A DNA stretch of 32,677 nucleotides from Desulfobacterales bacterium (GTDB lineage Bacteria; Desulfobacterota; Desulfobacteria; Desulfobacterales; Desulfosalsimonadaceae). Position 1 is the stretch's first letter; each line of letters begins with the position of its first letter. The stretch is taken from assembly GCA_007134875.1 (NCBI GenBank), contig SLJY01000199.1:1-32677 (forward strand). Reading direction: 5' to 3'. The notes under the pieces were generated by a model that worked only from the letters and a program-made list of their open reading frames with translations, had not been told where the DNA came from and did no database searches. Below, piece by piece: positions 23,646 through 31,607 of the stretch. Position numbers and translations under genes: made by a program.

Positions 23646-24980
23646 TCAAGGGAGCCCGAGCCGCCAGAGGGATACGATTTCGGCACTGCGGGCGAAGTGG
23701 AGGGGATCGCCCGGGTCGCGGGAGCGGTTTTGGGCGGGCGGGGCGTCGGTTTTTTCGATTACCTTCAGCCCGGCTTTTTTGAACGCGCCGGTCAACTCGC
23801 CGCGGGCCCGAAGCCCCAGGTGTTCCGCAAGATCGGAAATTAGCAGCCATGCTTCCCCGTCCGGTTTCAGCCGGTTTGGCAGCGCGGAAAGAAAGCGGTG
23901 GAGCACGTCGCTTTTGGGATCATACACGGCCCTTTCGCGCCGGGTAACCGGCTTTGCCGGTATCCAGGGCGGATTGAAGATAATGAGTGATGATTTTTCC
24001 GGGAGTCCCGAAACGTCTTCCGTAACGCCTTCCGAAATGGATTCCGGTGCGGGAAAGAGATCGGCCCGGACGACCCGGACCCGGTCGTCTATGCCCGCAA
24101 TGCGCATGTTCTCCCGTGCGCACGCAACGGCCCGGGGGTCGTTGTCCGTGGCAAGGATGCTGGGGACGCCGCGTTCGGCAAGCAGAGCGGCAAGCACCCC
24201 GGTACCCGTGCCGATGTCCATTGCGAGCGGGGTTGGGTCCGGTTGCTTATCCCCGGGAACCAAGGGATCTCCAGGGTCGCCCGGCAAGCCTCCCGAAGGG
24301 GGGTGCCGGTGGAATTCAGCCGGCAGGGGGGCTGTTGCCGCAAGTTCCACGTATTCCGACCGGGTAGGCGGAAAGACGCCGTAGTGGGGGTATATCCGGG
24401 TTTTAAGACACGGGATGGCGATCCCTTTTCGGCGCCATTCATAGGCGCCGATCATGCCCAGGATTTCCCGCATTGAAATGAGCGCAGGCTCCCCGAGGAG
24501 GTTGTCAGGCGGTTCATCGTAATGCTTGCCGTCAGGCTCACCCGAAGCCTCAAGCACAGGGCCAAGGGCCCCGGATACGGCCTGCCGAACGTCCGGCGCG
24601 CGCTTGAGGGGAATGCTCCCGTCCGGAAGGATTTCCACCAGAATCATCCCCAGGATCCCGGCGCGCCGGGAGCGGGCCATGCGTTGCCGGTGGAAGGTTT
24701 CGGCGGCATTGCCCGGTTCTTTTTTTCTTTTGTCTTTTTTCCGGTCCGCGCGCCGGGCCAGGGCGTCAAGAAGCTGCCGGGCGTTTTGAAAATCCCCCCG
24801 CCAGATCAGCGCGCATCCCTCGCAGGCCAGCCGGAAGGCGGTGTCGGCCTTCATGGCGTCATCCGCCACAACCGCCCGCGCGGGCGGCCTATCCCTGTTT
24901 TCCGAGATCCACCGGGCCGTTCGTTTCTCACCGGCCTCGGTCCAGGTCAGTACCGGTGCTATGTCGGTATTTTTTTCCAC
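23646..24980 (-). CDS. HemK/PrmC-like class I SAM-dependent methyltransferase
   Basis: A 444-residue protein. The SAM-binding motif AMDIGTGTGVL lies at 253-263, the acidic post-II residue in ATDNDP near 278-282, and the catalytic-type NPPW at 336-339, the signature of N6-adenine and N5-glutamine methyltransferases (NPPY in PrmC). The first 240 residues are a poorly defined extension containing a Lys/Arg-rich stretch (78-88) and a Gly/Pro-rich linker (227-250). The start is GTG at 24980, with GGGAAAG about 8 nt upstream. It precedes the eRF1-like gene on the same strand by 113 bp, so the release-factor homologue is a candidate substrate; this is inference. Confidence 0.8.
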   Translation of the reverse strand: MEKNTDIAPVLTWTEAGEKRTARWISENRDRPPARAVVADDAMKADTAFRLACEGCALIWRGDFQNARQLLDALARRADRKKDKRKKEPGNAAETFHRQRMARSRRAGILGMILVEILPDGSIPLKRAPDVRQAVSGALGPVLEASGEPDGKHYDEPPDNLLGEPALISMREILGMIGAYEWRRKGIAIPCLKTRIYPHYGVFPPTRSEYVELAATAPLPAEFHRHPPSGGLPGDPGDPLVPGDKQPDPTPLAMDIGTGTGVLAALLAERGVPSILATDNDPRAVACARENMRIAGIDDRVRVVRADLFPAPESISEGVTEDVSGLPEKSSLIIFNPPWIPAKPVTRRERAVYDPKSDVLHRFLSALPNRLKPDGEAWLLISDLAEHLGLRARGELTGAFKKAGLKVIEKTDAPPAQNRSRDPGDPLHFARSAEIVSLWRLGLP

Positions 24981-25116
24981 TGTGATCTTTCCCGCTTGTT
25001 TGGCCGATACTTCGAAATGATCTTGGCTAAGCGTTCAATCGATAATCTTTCACGGGTTATCCCTATCATTTCGGATTTTGTATTGTAGCGGATTTTGTCG
25101 GCCGGGGACATATCGT

Positions 25117-25154
25117 TTGTCGGATTTGACAAGTTTTATTTCAGGGATAATACT
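25117..25154 (+). promoter_or_regulatory. Promoter and palindromic operator of the CODH operon
   Basis: A perfect -35 TTGACA (25126-25131) stands 17 bp before AATACT (25149-25154). The 16-bp palindrome TTGTCGGATTTGACAA (25117-25132, arms TTGTC/GACAA) covers the -35. The half-sites resemble those of Crp/Fnr-family regulators, although the spacing is not that of the known CooA site. The leader to the first ATG is about 70 nt. Confidence 0.55.
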
Positions 25155-25229
25155 TAAAGTTATATTACGATAACCTATCTCCCCTGGATCCCACCACATC
25201 CTAAAAGGACTTTTTTTGCCGAGGACGCC

Positions 25230-26504
25230 ATGAAATACGTCATCATCGGTAACGGCATCGCAGGAACGAACGCCCTCGAATCGATTCGCCGGTTTGATCC
25301 GGAAGGTGAAATCAAGGTGTATGGCGATGAAACGCTCCCCCCTTACTGCCGACCCATGATCAGTCATCTGCTCGAAGGCGTGGTCGGCCCGGAAAGGCTT
25401 CCCGTCCGCAGCCGCGATTTCTACGACAAGCACCGGGCGGATGCAATGCTCGGCCAGCGGATTTGCGCAATCGATGCGGACCAAAAGCAGGTAGAGCTGC
25501 CCACCGGCAAAACGGTTTCCTACGACCGCCTTCTTCTGGCCACCGGCGCGGATCCCCGGCCGGTGGATGCCGAGGGTACGGACCTGGAAAATATTTTTTT
25601 CATGCGGACCGAAGCACAGGTGCGAGGGATGGTAAAGCGCCTTCCGGACGTCCGCCGCGCGCTGGTCCTGGGCGGCGGGCTGGTGGGCTTCAAAGCGGCA
25701 TACGGCCTTTTGCGCAGAAATATTGCCGTGACCATGCTCATCGGGTCGGGCTACCCCCTGTCCATGCAGGTGGATGAGACCGCCGGAAAAATGATCCAGG
25801 CCGTACTGGAAGAAAGGGGCCTCGAAGTCCGGACCGGCGTTTCCGTGGCCGCATTCGAAGGAAACGGCCGGGTGCGCGAAGCCCTGTTGTCGGATGGAAA
25901 CCGGGTCGCTTGCGATATGGCCGTCATCGGAAAAGGGGTTTCGCCGGCCGGCAGGTTTCTTCCGGCCGACAAGATCGATATGGAAACCGGGATCCTGGTG
26001 AACTCGCGCATGGAAACCTCGTGCCCGGACATCTACGCGGCAGGCGACATTGCCGAATGCCTTGATATCGCCCGGGGGTACTACCGGGTCAATGCCATCT
26101 GGCCCGAGGCCGTGAGCCAGGGGCGGGTGGCGGGCATGAACATGGCCGGCATCCCGACCGACTACCGGGGGAGTGTTTCCAGAAACGTCATCCGGATTTT
26201 CGACCTTGACGTGATGAGCGGGGGGACCCTGGACGACCGGGATATGGACGATACGTGCCGGACGGTCGTATTCGAAGACCGGCGGCGAAGAATCTACCGG
26301 AAGCTGGTACTGAAAGATAACATTCTCATCGGCTTCGTTCTTGTGGGCAAAATCGATGCCGGGGGTATCCTGGCATCCCAGGTCCAAAGCCGCATGCCCG
26401 TGATGCTTTCGGATAGCGAGTTGGCCTCTGTTGACCTTAATTTTGCCACGATTTACTCGCATGCCCGGTATGGCGGCACTACTCATACGGAGGACGCATC
26501 ATGA
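25230..26504 (+). CDS. FAD/NAD(P)-dependent oxidoreductase of the CODH operon (FNOR type)
   Basis: A 424-residue flavoprotein of the pyridine nucleotide-disulfide oxidoreductase fold. The FAD-binding GNGIAG lies at 7-12, a second dinucleotide-binding motif LGGGLVGFKAA at about 148-158, and the FAD-closing YAAGDIAE near 270. No redox-active Cys-X4-Cys pair is seen, as in NADH:rubredoxin or nitrite-reductase-type flavoproteins. Flavoproteins of this type are often encoded with CooS and CooF and are thought to pass electrons from CO to NAD(P)+. GAGGACGCC precedes the ATG. Its TGA overlaps the CooF start by 4 bp. Confidence 0.88.
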   Translation: MKYVIIGNGIAGTNALESIRRFDPEGEIKVYGDETLPPYCRPMISHLLEGVVGPERLPVRSRDFYDKHRADAMLGQRICAIDADQKQVELPTGKTVSYDRLLLATGADPRPVDAEGTDLENIFFMRTEAQVRGMVKRLPDVRRALVLGGGLVGFKAAYGLLRRNIAVTMLIGSGYPLSMQVDETAGKMIQAVLEERGLEVRTGVSVAAFEGNGRVREALLSDGNRVACDMAVIGKGVSPAGRFLPADKIDMETGILVNSRMETSCPDIYAAGDIAECLDIARGYYRVNAIWPEAVSQGRVAGMNMAGIPTDYRGSVSRNVIRIFDLDVMSGGTLDDRDMDDTCRTVVFEDRRRRIYRKLVLKDNILIGFVLVGKIDAGGILASQVQSRMPVMLSDSELASVDLNFATIYSHARYGGTTHTEDAS

Positions 26505-27121
26505 AGCAGGTAATCGTTTCCCCCCGGCGGTGCGTGGGCTGCATGCAGTGCGTGGTCGCGTGCGCCGTGGCCCACAGCCGGTCCGGGGATCTGCCCGGGG
26601 CGCTTGCCGAGTCGCCCCGTCCGAACCCGCGCATTCACGTGGGAGCGGGGATTTATCACGAGGGGTTTCCCAACCGGTGCCGGCATTGCAATCCCGCACC
26701 CTGCATGGCGGCCTGTCTCCCCGGGGCCATCTACCGGGAGAGCAAAACGGACAGCGTCCTGGTCAACCCCGATGTGTGCATCAATTGTGCATCGTGCGCG
26801 ATGGCATGCCCCTACGGGGTGATCCGCTACCGGCCGGACCCGCTGATCCGCTCCGGAAACACCGTGGCGATCAAGTGCGACAACTGCGTGGCCCGGCAGC
26901 ACAAGGGGCTTGATACCGCCTGCACGGAAGCGTGCAAAACAGGGGCCCTCGTGTTCGGTGAGCTGGATGCGGCCATGAAGCGCGAAACCGAACGGGTCGC
27001 CCGGTCCATGACGCCAGGCCCGGAAGCGTGGGCGCTCCATCCGGAAACGGAGCCGCTTCTGGCGCACAAACGGGCGATCGTGAATATGAATCACCAGGAA
27101 GAGGGGAGGTCGTCGTCATGA
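26501..27121 (+). CDS. cooF: CooF-like ferredoxin with four [4Fe-4S] cluster motifs
   Basis: A 206-residue iron-sulfur protein with four Cys sets: CVGCMQCVVAC (11-21), CRHCNPAPCMAAC (60-72), CINCASCAMAC (93-103) and a last one beginning CDNC with a longer internal spacing to CTEAC. This is the HycB/DmsB/CooF plan. It should take electrons from the CooS D-cluster and pass them on. The ATG overlaps the upstream stop as ATGA, with CGGAGGA as ribosome binding site; its own stop overlaps the cooS start in the same way. No energy-converting hydrogenase genes are near, so the flavoprotein is the likely partner. Confidence 0.9.
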   Translation: MKQVIVSPRRCVGCMQCVVACAVAHSRSGDLPGALAESPRPNPRIHVGAGIYHEGFPNRCRHCNPAPCMAACLPGAIYRESKTDSVLVNPDVCINCASCAMACPYGVIRYRPDPLIRSGNTVAIKCDNCVARQHKGLDTACTEACKTGALVFGELDAAMKRETERVARSMTPGPEAWALHPETEPLLAHKRAIVNMNHQEEGRSSS

Positions 27122-28998
27122 CGCATCACCATACCAGAAGTATTGCAAAGGACGCCCGGATCCTGATCCAAAAGGCGGAAAACGACCAGGTGGAGACGGT
27201 CTGGGATCGCCACGACGCACAGCAGCCGCACTGCGGGTTCTGCGAAATGGGATTGAGCTGCCGGATTTGTGCCATGGGGCCGTGCCGCGTGGATCCTTTC
27301 GGGGAAGGCCCGCAGCTGGGGGTGTGCGGTGCGAACGGCGATATCATCGTGGCCAGGAACCTCTGCCGGATGGTGGCCGCGGGCGCCGCTTCCCATTCGG
27401 ACCACGGCCGCGATCTCGTGGAAGTGCTGGCCTCCGTGGCGGAAAGCAAGGCGTCGGGCTACGAGATCCGGGATACGGAGAAGCTTTTCCGGGTGGCCGC
27501 CGAGTACGGCGTGGAAACCGGCGATAAGGAGCCCCTCCGGGTCGCCGCCGAACTGGCCTATGCTATGCAGGAGGATTACGGCACCCGAAAAAAGGAGCTG
27601 ACGCTCACGGCTCGGGCCCCGGAGAAGCGCAGGGATCTCTGGCGCAAGGCCGGCATCATGCCCCGGGGGATCGACCGGGAGACAGCCGAGGCCATGCACC
27701 GGACGCACATGGGTGTGGACAGCGTCTGGCAGAGCGTCCTTGAGCACAGCCTCCGAAACGCGCTTTCGGACGGATGGGGCGGGTCCATGATCGCAACCGA
27801 GGTCTCGGACATCCTGTTCGGCACGCCCGCCCCCGCCGCCACGAAGGTCAACGCCGGGGTCCTGAAGGCCGACAGCGTCAACGTGGTGGTCCATGGTCAC
27901 AATCCGGTGGTCTCGGAAATGATCCTCGTCGCCTGCCAGGATCCGGAGATGACGAAACTGGCGGAGGAAAAAGGGGCCGCCGGCATCAATCTGTGCGGGG
28001 TCTGCTGCACGGGCAACGAACTGCTCATGCGCCACGGGATCCCCATGGCCGGAAACCACCTCATGACCGAGCTGATCATCACCACCGGGGCGGTCGACAT
28101 GATGGTGGTCGACTACCAGTGCATCATGCCTTCGCTTTCAAAAGTCGCATCCTGTTATCATACCAAGATGATCAGCACCAGCGACAAGGCGCATTTCCCC
28201 GGCGTTCCCCACATGGAATTCCACCCGGAAAACGCCCGGGACATGGCCTACGAGGTGGTGGAGCGCGCCATTGACAATTTCGTCAATCGCGGCACCGTAC
28301 ATATCCCCGTGGAGCCGGTGGACGCGGTGGGCGGTTTTTCCGTGGAAGCGGTGCTTGGCGCGCTCTGCGGGTCGCCCGGCCCCCTGATAGACGCCATTTC
28401 GGCCGGCAGCATCCGTGGCGCGGTGGGCATCGTCGGCTGCAACAATCCGAAAATCAAACAGGATCACGGCCATGTGACCCTGGCCCGGCTGCTGATCGAA
28501 AACGATATCCTGGTCGTTGACACGGGGTGCGCGGCCGTGGCAACGGCCAAGGCGGGGTTCAAGACGGCCGGGGCCGCGGCCGATGCCGGGGCCGGGTTGC
28601 GGGGCGTGTGCGAGTCTTTGGGGATCCCGCCGGTGCTTCATTTCGGCTCCTGCGTGGACAACGTGCGCATCCTGGTGCTGGCGGCCGCCCTGGCCAACGC
28701 CCTGGAGGCGGATATCAGCGATCTTCCCCTGGCCGCGGCCGCCCCGGAGTGGTACTCGGAAAAAGCCGTGGCTATCGGGGCATATGCCGTGGCATCGGGG
28801 ATTTACACGGTTTTAGGCCCCATGCCGCCGGTTACCGGCTCCGTGAAGGTCGTGGAAATGCTGACATCCGGCCTGGAAGGGGCCGTGGGAGCGGTTTTTG
28901 CCGTGGAGCCGGACCCGGAAAAAGCGGCAGTCCTGATCCGGCGCCATATCGAGAAGCAGCGCGGGAAGCTGGGGCTCGACGAAATCGAAGGCATATGA
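27118..28998 (+). CDS. cooS: Anaerobic Ni-CO dehydrogenase catalytic subunit CooS
   Basis: A 626-residue enzyme, normal length for a monofunctional CODH, which oxidises CO to CO2. B-cluster ligands are Cys48, Cys51, Cys56 and Cys70. C-cluster ligands are recognisable at about His261 (HGHNP), Cys296 (GVCCTGNE), Cys335 (YQCIMP), Cys441 (GCNNP), Cys471 (DTGCAA) and Cys512 (FGSCVDN). For the D-cluster, Cys39 and Cys42 are present but position 47 is Ser (HCGFCEMGLSC), a CX2C form rather than CX7C. The ATG at 27118 overlaps the cooF stop and has GGGGAGG upstream; a longer in-frame start is a shadow in cooF. No acetyl-CoA synthase and no CooC nickel-insertion gene are in the window. Confidence 0.97.
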   Translation: MTHHHTRSIAKDARILIQKAENDQVETVWDRHDAQQPHCGFCEMGLSCRICAMGPCRVDPFGEGPQLGVCGANGDIIVARNLCRMVAAGAASHSDHGRDLVEVLASVAESKASGYEIRDTEKLFRVAAEYGVETGDKEPLRVAAELAYAMQEDYGTRKKELTLTARAPEKRRDLWRKAGIMPRGIDRETAEAMHRTHMGVDSVWQSVLEHSLRNALSDGWGGSMIATEVSDILFGTPAPAATKVNAGVLKADSVNVVVHGHNPVVSEMILVACQDPEMTKLAEEKGAAGINLCGVCCTGNELLMRHGIPMAGNHLMTELIITTGAVDMMVVDYQCIMPSLSKVASCYHTKMISTSDKAHFPGVPHMEFHPENARDMAYEVVERAIDNFVNRGTVHIPVEPVDAVGGFSVEAVLGALCGSPGPLIDAISAGSIRGAVGIVGCNNPKIKQDHGHVTLARLLIENDILVVDTGCAAVATAKAGFKTAGAAADAGAGLRGVCESLGIPPVLHFGSCVDNVRILVLAAALANALEADISDLPLAAAAPEWYSEKAVAIGAYAVASGIYTVLGPMPPVTGSVKVVEMLTSGLEGAVGAVFAVEPDPEKAAVLIRRHIEKQRGKLGLDEIEGI

Positions 28999-29001
28999 GC
29001 C

Positions 29002-29132
29002 GCGATTTTCAATTTTACCGCATCTACCTTGTAAGCGGATGTTTCGCATAGTTTACTATAGCTCAACACCCGCTTCCTCGTATCTGCGGCAAACTTGAAA
29101 ATCGCTGGGTTAGGGTTCAATTTTACCGCATC
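29002..29132. repeat. Inverted-repeat element after cooS plus 17-bp direct repeat
   Basis: Left arm starting GCGATTTTCAATTTTACCGC (29002) pairs imperfectly over about 45 bp with the right arm ending TTGAAAATCGC (29105), around a short loop. The 17-mer TTCAATTTTACCGCATC occurs exactly at 29008-29024 and again at 29116-29132. The element begins 3 bp after the cooS stop and reaches almost to the ribosome binding site of the tautomerase gene. Confidence 0.75.
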
Positions 29133-29152
29133 CAATTTACAAGGAGATATAC

Positions 29153-29359
29153 ATGCCGTATGTCAACATCCGGATTACCCGGGAAGGTGCGACCCCGGAT
29201 CAGAAGCGGGAGTTGATCGAAAAAACCACCCGCTTGCTTGCCGATGTTCTCGGCAAAAACCCGGAGACCACCGTGGTGGTAATCGACGAGGTGGATACCG
29301 ACAACTGGGGTGTCGCCGGCAAAACCGTTACGGAGTTGAGGGGGCGGGTGGGATCGTGA
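29153..29359 (+). CDS. 4-oxalocrotonate tautomerase family protein
   Basis: A 68-residue protein starting Met-Pro-Tyr-Val-Asn-Ile; Pro at position 2 would become the catalytic N-terminal proline after Met removal. Two Arg at the expected region (Arg7, Arg10) and VIDEVDTDNWGVAGK, typical of the family's second half, are present. These enzymes form hexamers and tautomerise enol/keto acids; the natural substrate is not evident. AAGGAG lies 7-8 nt before the ATG. It may be read through from cooS or start in the inverted repeat. Confidence 0.9.
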   Translation: MPYVNIRITREGATPDQKRELIEKTTRLLADVLGKNPETTVVVIDEVDTDNWGVAGKTVTELRGRVGS

Positions 29360-29363
29360 AAAA

Positions 29364-29393
29364 GGCACCGGGGAAAATCCACCGGTGCCTTTT
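29364..29393. terminator. Intrinsic terminator, usable in both directions
   Basis: GGCACCGG (29364-29371) pairs with CCGGTGCC (29382-29389) around a 10-nt loop, followed by four T and preceded by A residues. It ends the CODH/tautomerase transcript and lies 28 bp beyond the stop of the convergent exported-protein gene. Confidence 0.88.
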
Positions 29394-29420
29394 CAGGTGC
29401 CGCGTCGTGATGTTTTCTGC

Positions 29421-31607
29421 TTAACGGATCGCTTTGCCGCCTGATATCGACCGGATAAAGCAGCCGGATTCCCCTCCGCTTCCGCCGCTCGATGACGGAT
29501 CTCCGTCATCCGGGTCTTTATCGGAATCGGAATCAGGGGTTTCCTCAAGGCCGGCAGCCGGCATGGGGGGGCCTTCCTGCCTGGCTGTATCGAAGTTGGC
29601 ATAAGCAGGCCGGGGCATGATGTATTCATCGATCCATTCGATGCCGGCATGGAACCAACCGTTCATCATCGCTTTCGGGTTGGCCCATGAAACCTGCATG
29701 TCATAGGGGAAGCAAAGGGACACATTCTCCGCCCTGGCCCTCGCCCAGTAGCCGCCGTGGGGCTGCATCCTGAACCGGACCGAATCCTGGACTTCGTAGC
29801 TGGCATCCGGACGACGCTGCCACTCCCAGAGCCTCGTGTCGATGTAGGGGTTGTCCTCGGCAAGCTGCCTAACGGGTATGGGGCCGTGAAGTATCTCTCC
29901 TTCGTCGTCATGAACGACGATTTCCACATTCCCCCAGTAGTATTCGGCGTCGTTGGGAACGGCGATCATCGTCCAGCCGTCGTCGTTAGAGGGATTGTAG
30001 TCCAGTTCGACGAAAATGTCCTCGGTGGTTGTGACGGGGACGCCCTCCCGTTCGAGGTCCATGCCGTGGCGCGATAGAATCCAGTAGGCCCTTCCGGGTA
30101 CGACCTCGAAGTCCCCGTAGTTCCTGTATCCGCCGTCCCATCTCGGGCTGGGGCGCCAGTCGGAATTGGCGTCATAGGCCAGTATCCGGTAGTCATTTTT
30201 CCTGTGGTTCGGATTCAACAGCGGACCGAATACCTTCCTGGAGCAGGCGTTTTCGGGCCAGTGTGCGAAGGAGACCATTTTATAGTCGGTTATGGACCGG
30301 CCGGCTTCGACCGGAAGCGCGCCGTTCTGATGCGATTTTTCACCCACCACGAAGGTTTTTTCCTCGGACCAGGCAATCTGCCCGCTATCAATGTCCTGAA
30401 AACCAACACGCCACGCGTACCTGAGTCCTTCCTTCAGATCCCCGTCCACATCGTGGATGAGCAAATCGATTTCGGAGGTTGCTTCATAGAAGGGTTTTTT
30501 CATTTCGACCCGCCGGATCTGCCAGTGGGAAAGGTAATGCGCGCTTCCTTCCGGATGGGAGTAGACGCTAGCCATCAGCTTGACCGGTTTTCCGTATTCC
30601 ACGACGTTGCAGTCGGCAGGCTCAAGGATCACCGGCTCATACGGGGGGTGCGCGTATGCCCTTCCGGAGTCCACGGGATTTTCGGTTTTGGATTTTTCCC
30701 CGTCTCTTCCGTTTTCAGCGTCTTTTTTATTTCTTTTGTCTTTTCCGTCGTCGGTTTCCTGCCCGTCCTGCTTGTCCTTTCCGCTTTCAGCGTCTTTCTC
30801 GTCTTTTCCGTCGTCGGTTTCCTGCCCGTCCTGCTTGTCCTTTCCGCTTTCAGCGTCTTTCTCGTCTTTTCCGTCGTCGGTTTCCTGCCCGTCCTGCTCG
30901 TCCTTTCCGCTTTCAGCGTCTTTCTCGTCTTTTCCGTCGTCGGTTTCCTGCCCGTCCTGCTCGTCTTTTTCGTCTTGCCCGTTTTCCCCGTTTTCATCCT
31001 TTTCTTTTCCGACGCTTCTAAATGCCGCGTGGATGGACGCACTCGACTCCACCGGGTCGAAGGTGTACGTGCTGACAGCGCCTACCCATTGCCCGTTGAT
31101 ATTTACGTTTTCGACATCGTATCCGGTATTCGGTATGATGGAAAAGGAAAGCGAATCGCCATGAGATACGGATATTTCTCCGCCGGGATCGATGGCGCCT
31201 CCCGATCCCGCCGTTGCTTTTACCGTGTGGGTTGTTTTCTGAAGAGGGATTTTATAGGTGATTGCTTTGGAAAAATCGCTCTCGTTGCCGTTGCCGTCAT
31301 GGCTGGTGGCTGCAAAACGATATTCCACGCCCCGTGTCAGCCCCTCGATTACGCGCGAGGTCTTATCGGCGCCATTGATTTTTATGGGCGTGCTGTGCCG
31401 ATAGGCGTTTTTATCACTGGATGGGGCGTAATAGATGTAATATCCCTTCACTGCACTGCTGTTCGGCTTGTCCCAGGCGAGGGTGACCGAGGCGGTGGAA
31501 GAGGCGGCGGAAGCCCCTGATGCAAAAACCATTATGATAATTGCGACAGCGGCGAGGCTCTCCGCAAAACGAGCGATACGGCGGGTTGCGAGTAAAAACG
31601 ATGGCAT
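29421..31607 (-). CDS. Exported multidomain protein with acidic repeats and C-terminal GCFI motif
   Basis: A 728-residue protein with a signal peptide (about 1-34, ending Ala-Ser-Ala-Ala). A fibronectin type III-like domain follows (about 38-122), then an InlB-B-repeat-like domain (about 128-196, with GGAIDPGG and FSIIPNTGYDV). Residues about 197-310 are highly charged, built from four near-identical units containing DGQETDDGKDEKDAESGKD. A second Fn3-like domain (about 318-430) with AWRVGFQDIDSGQIAWSE leads to an uncharacterised domain (about 435-650). The tail is Asp/Ser/Gly-rich and ends GGESGCFIRSISGG, resembling the Gly-rich CFI sorting tail frequent in Desulfobacterota surface proteins. 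AAGGAGGT lies 6 nt before the ATG. Probably a surface or adhesion-type protein. Confidence 0.85.
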   Translation of the reverse strand: MPSFLLATRRIARFAESLAAVAIIIMVFASGASAASSTASVTLAWDKPNSSAVKGYYIYYAPSSDKNAYRHSTPIKINGADKTSRVIEGLTRGVEYRFAATSHDGNGNESDFSKAITYKIPLQKTTHTVKATAGSGGAIDPGGEISVSHGDSLSFSIIPNTGYDVENVNINGQWVGAVSTYTFDPVESSASIHAAFRSVGKEKDENGENGQDEKDEQDGQETDDGKDEKDAESGKDEQDGQETDDGKDEKDAESGKDKQDGQETDDGKDEKDAESGKDKQDGQETDDGKDKRNKKDAENGRDGEKSKTENPVDSGRAYAHPPYEPVILEPADCNVVEYGKPVKLMASVYSHPEGSAHYLSHWQIRRVEMKKPFYEATSEIDLLIHDVDGDLKEGLRYAWRVGFQDIDSGQIAWSEEKTFVVGEKSHQNGALPVEAGRSITDYKMVSFAHWPENACSRKVFGPLLNPNHRKNDYRILAYDANSDWRPSPRWDGGYRNYGDFEVVPGRAYWILSRHGMDLEREGVPVTTTEDIFVELDYNPSNDDGWTMIAVPNDAEYYWGNVEIVVHDDEGEILHGPIPVRQLAEDNPYIDTRLWEWQRRPDASYEVQDSVRFRMQPHGGYWARARAENVSLCFPYDMQVSWANPKAMMNGWFHAGIEWIDEYIMPRPAYANFDTARQEGPPMPAAGLEETPDSDSDKDPDDGDPSSSGGSGGESGCFIRSISGGKAIR
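30741..30975. repeat. In-frame tandem repeat, about 63-bp unit, inside the exported protein gene
   Basis: About four units read on the plus strand as GTCGTCGGTTTCCTGCCCGT followed by CTTGTCC or CTCGTC, then CGCTTTCAGCGTCTTTCTC. The units differ only at single bases (Lys/Glu exchange), showing recent expansion. All are multiples of three, so the frame is kept. Confidence 0.9.

Noticed and set aside
25050-26486. Minus-strand open frame of 478 codons opposite the flavoprotein
   Set aside because: Antisense shadow with His/Pro/Gly-rich composition and no motif, opposite a clear FAD-binding protein.
30720-30975. CRISPR-like array
   Set aside because: The units are contiguous, in frame and translate to an acidic protein repeat; there are no variable spacers.
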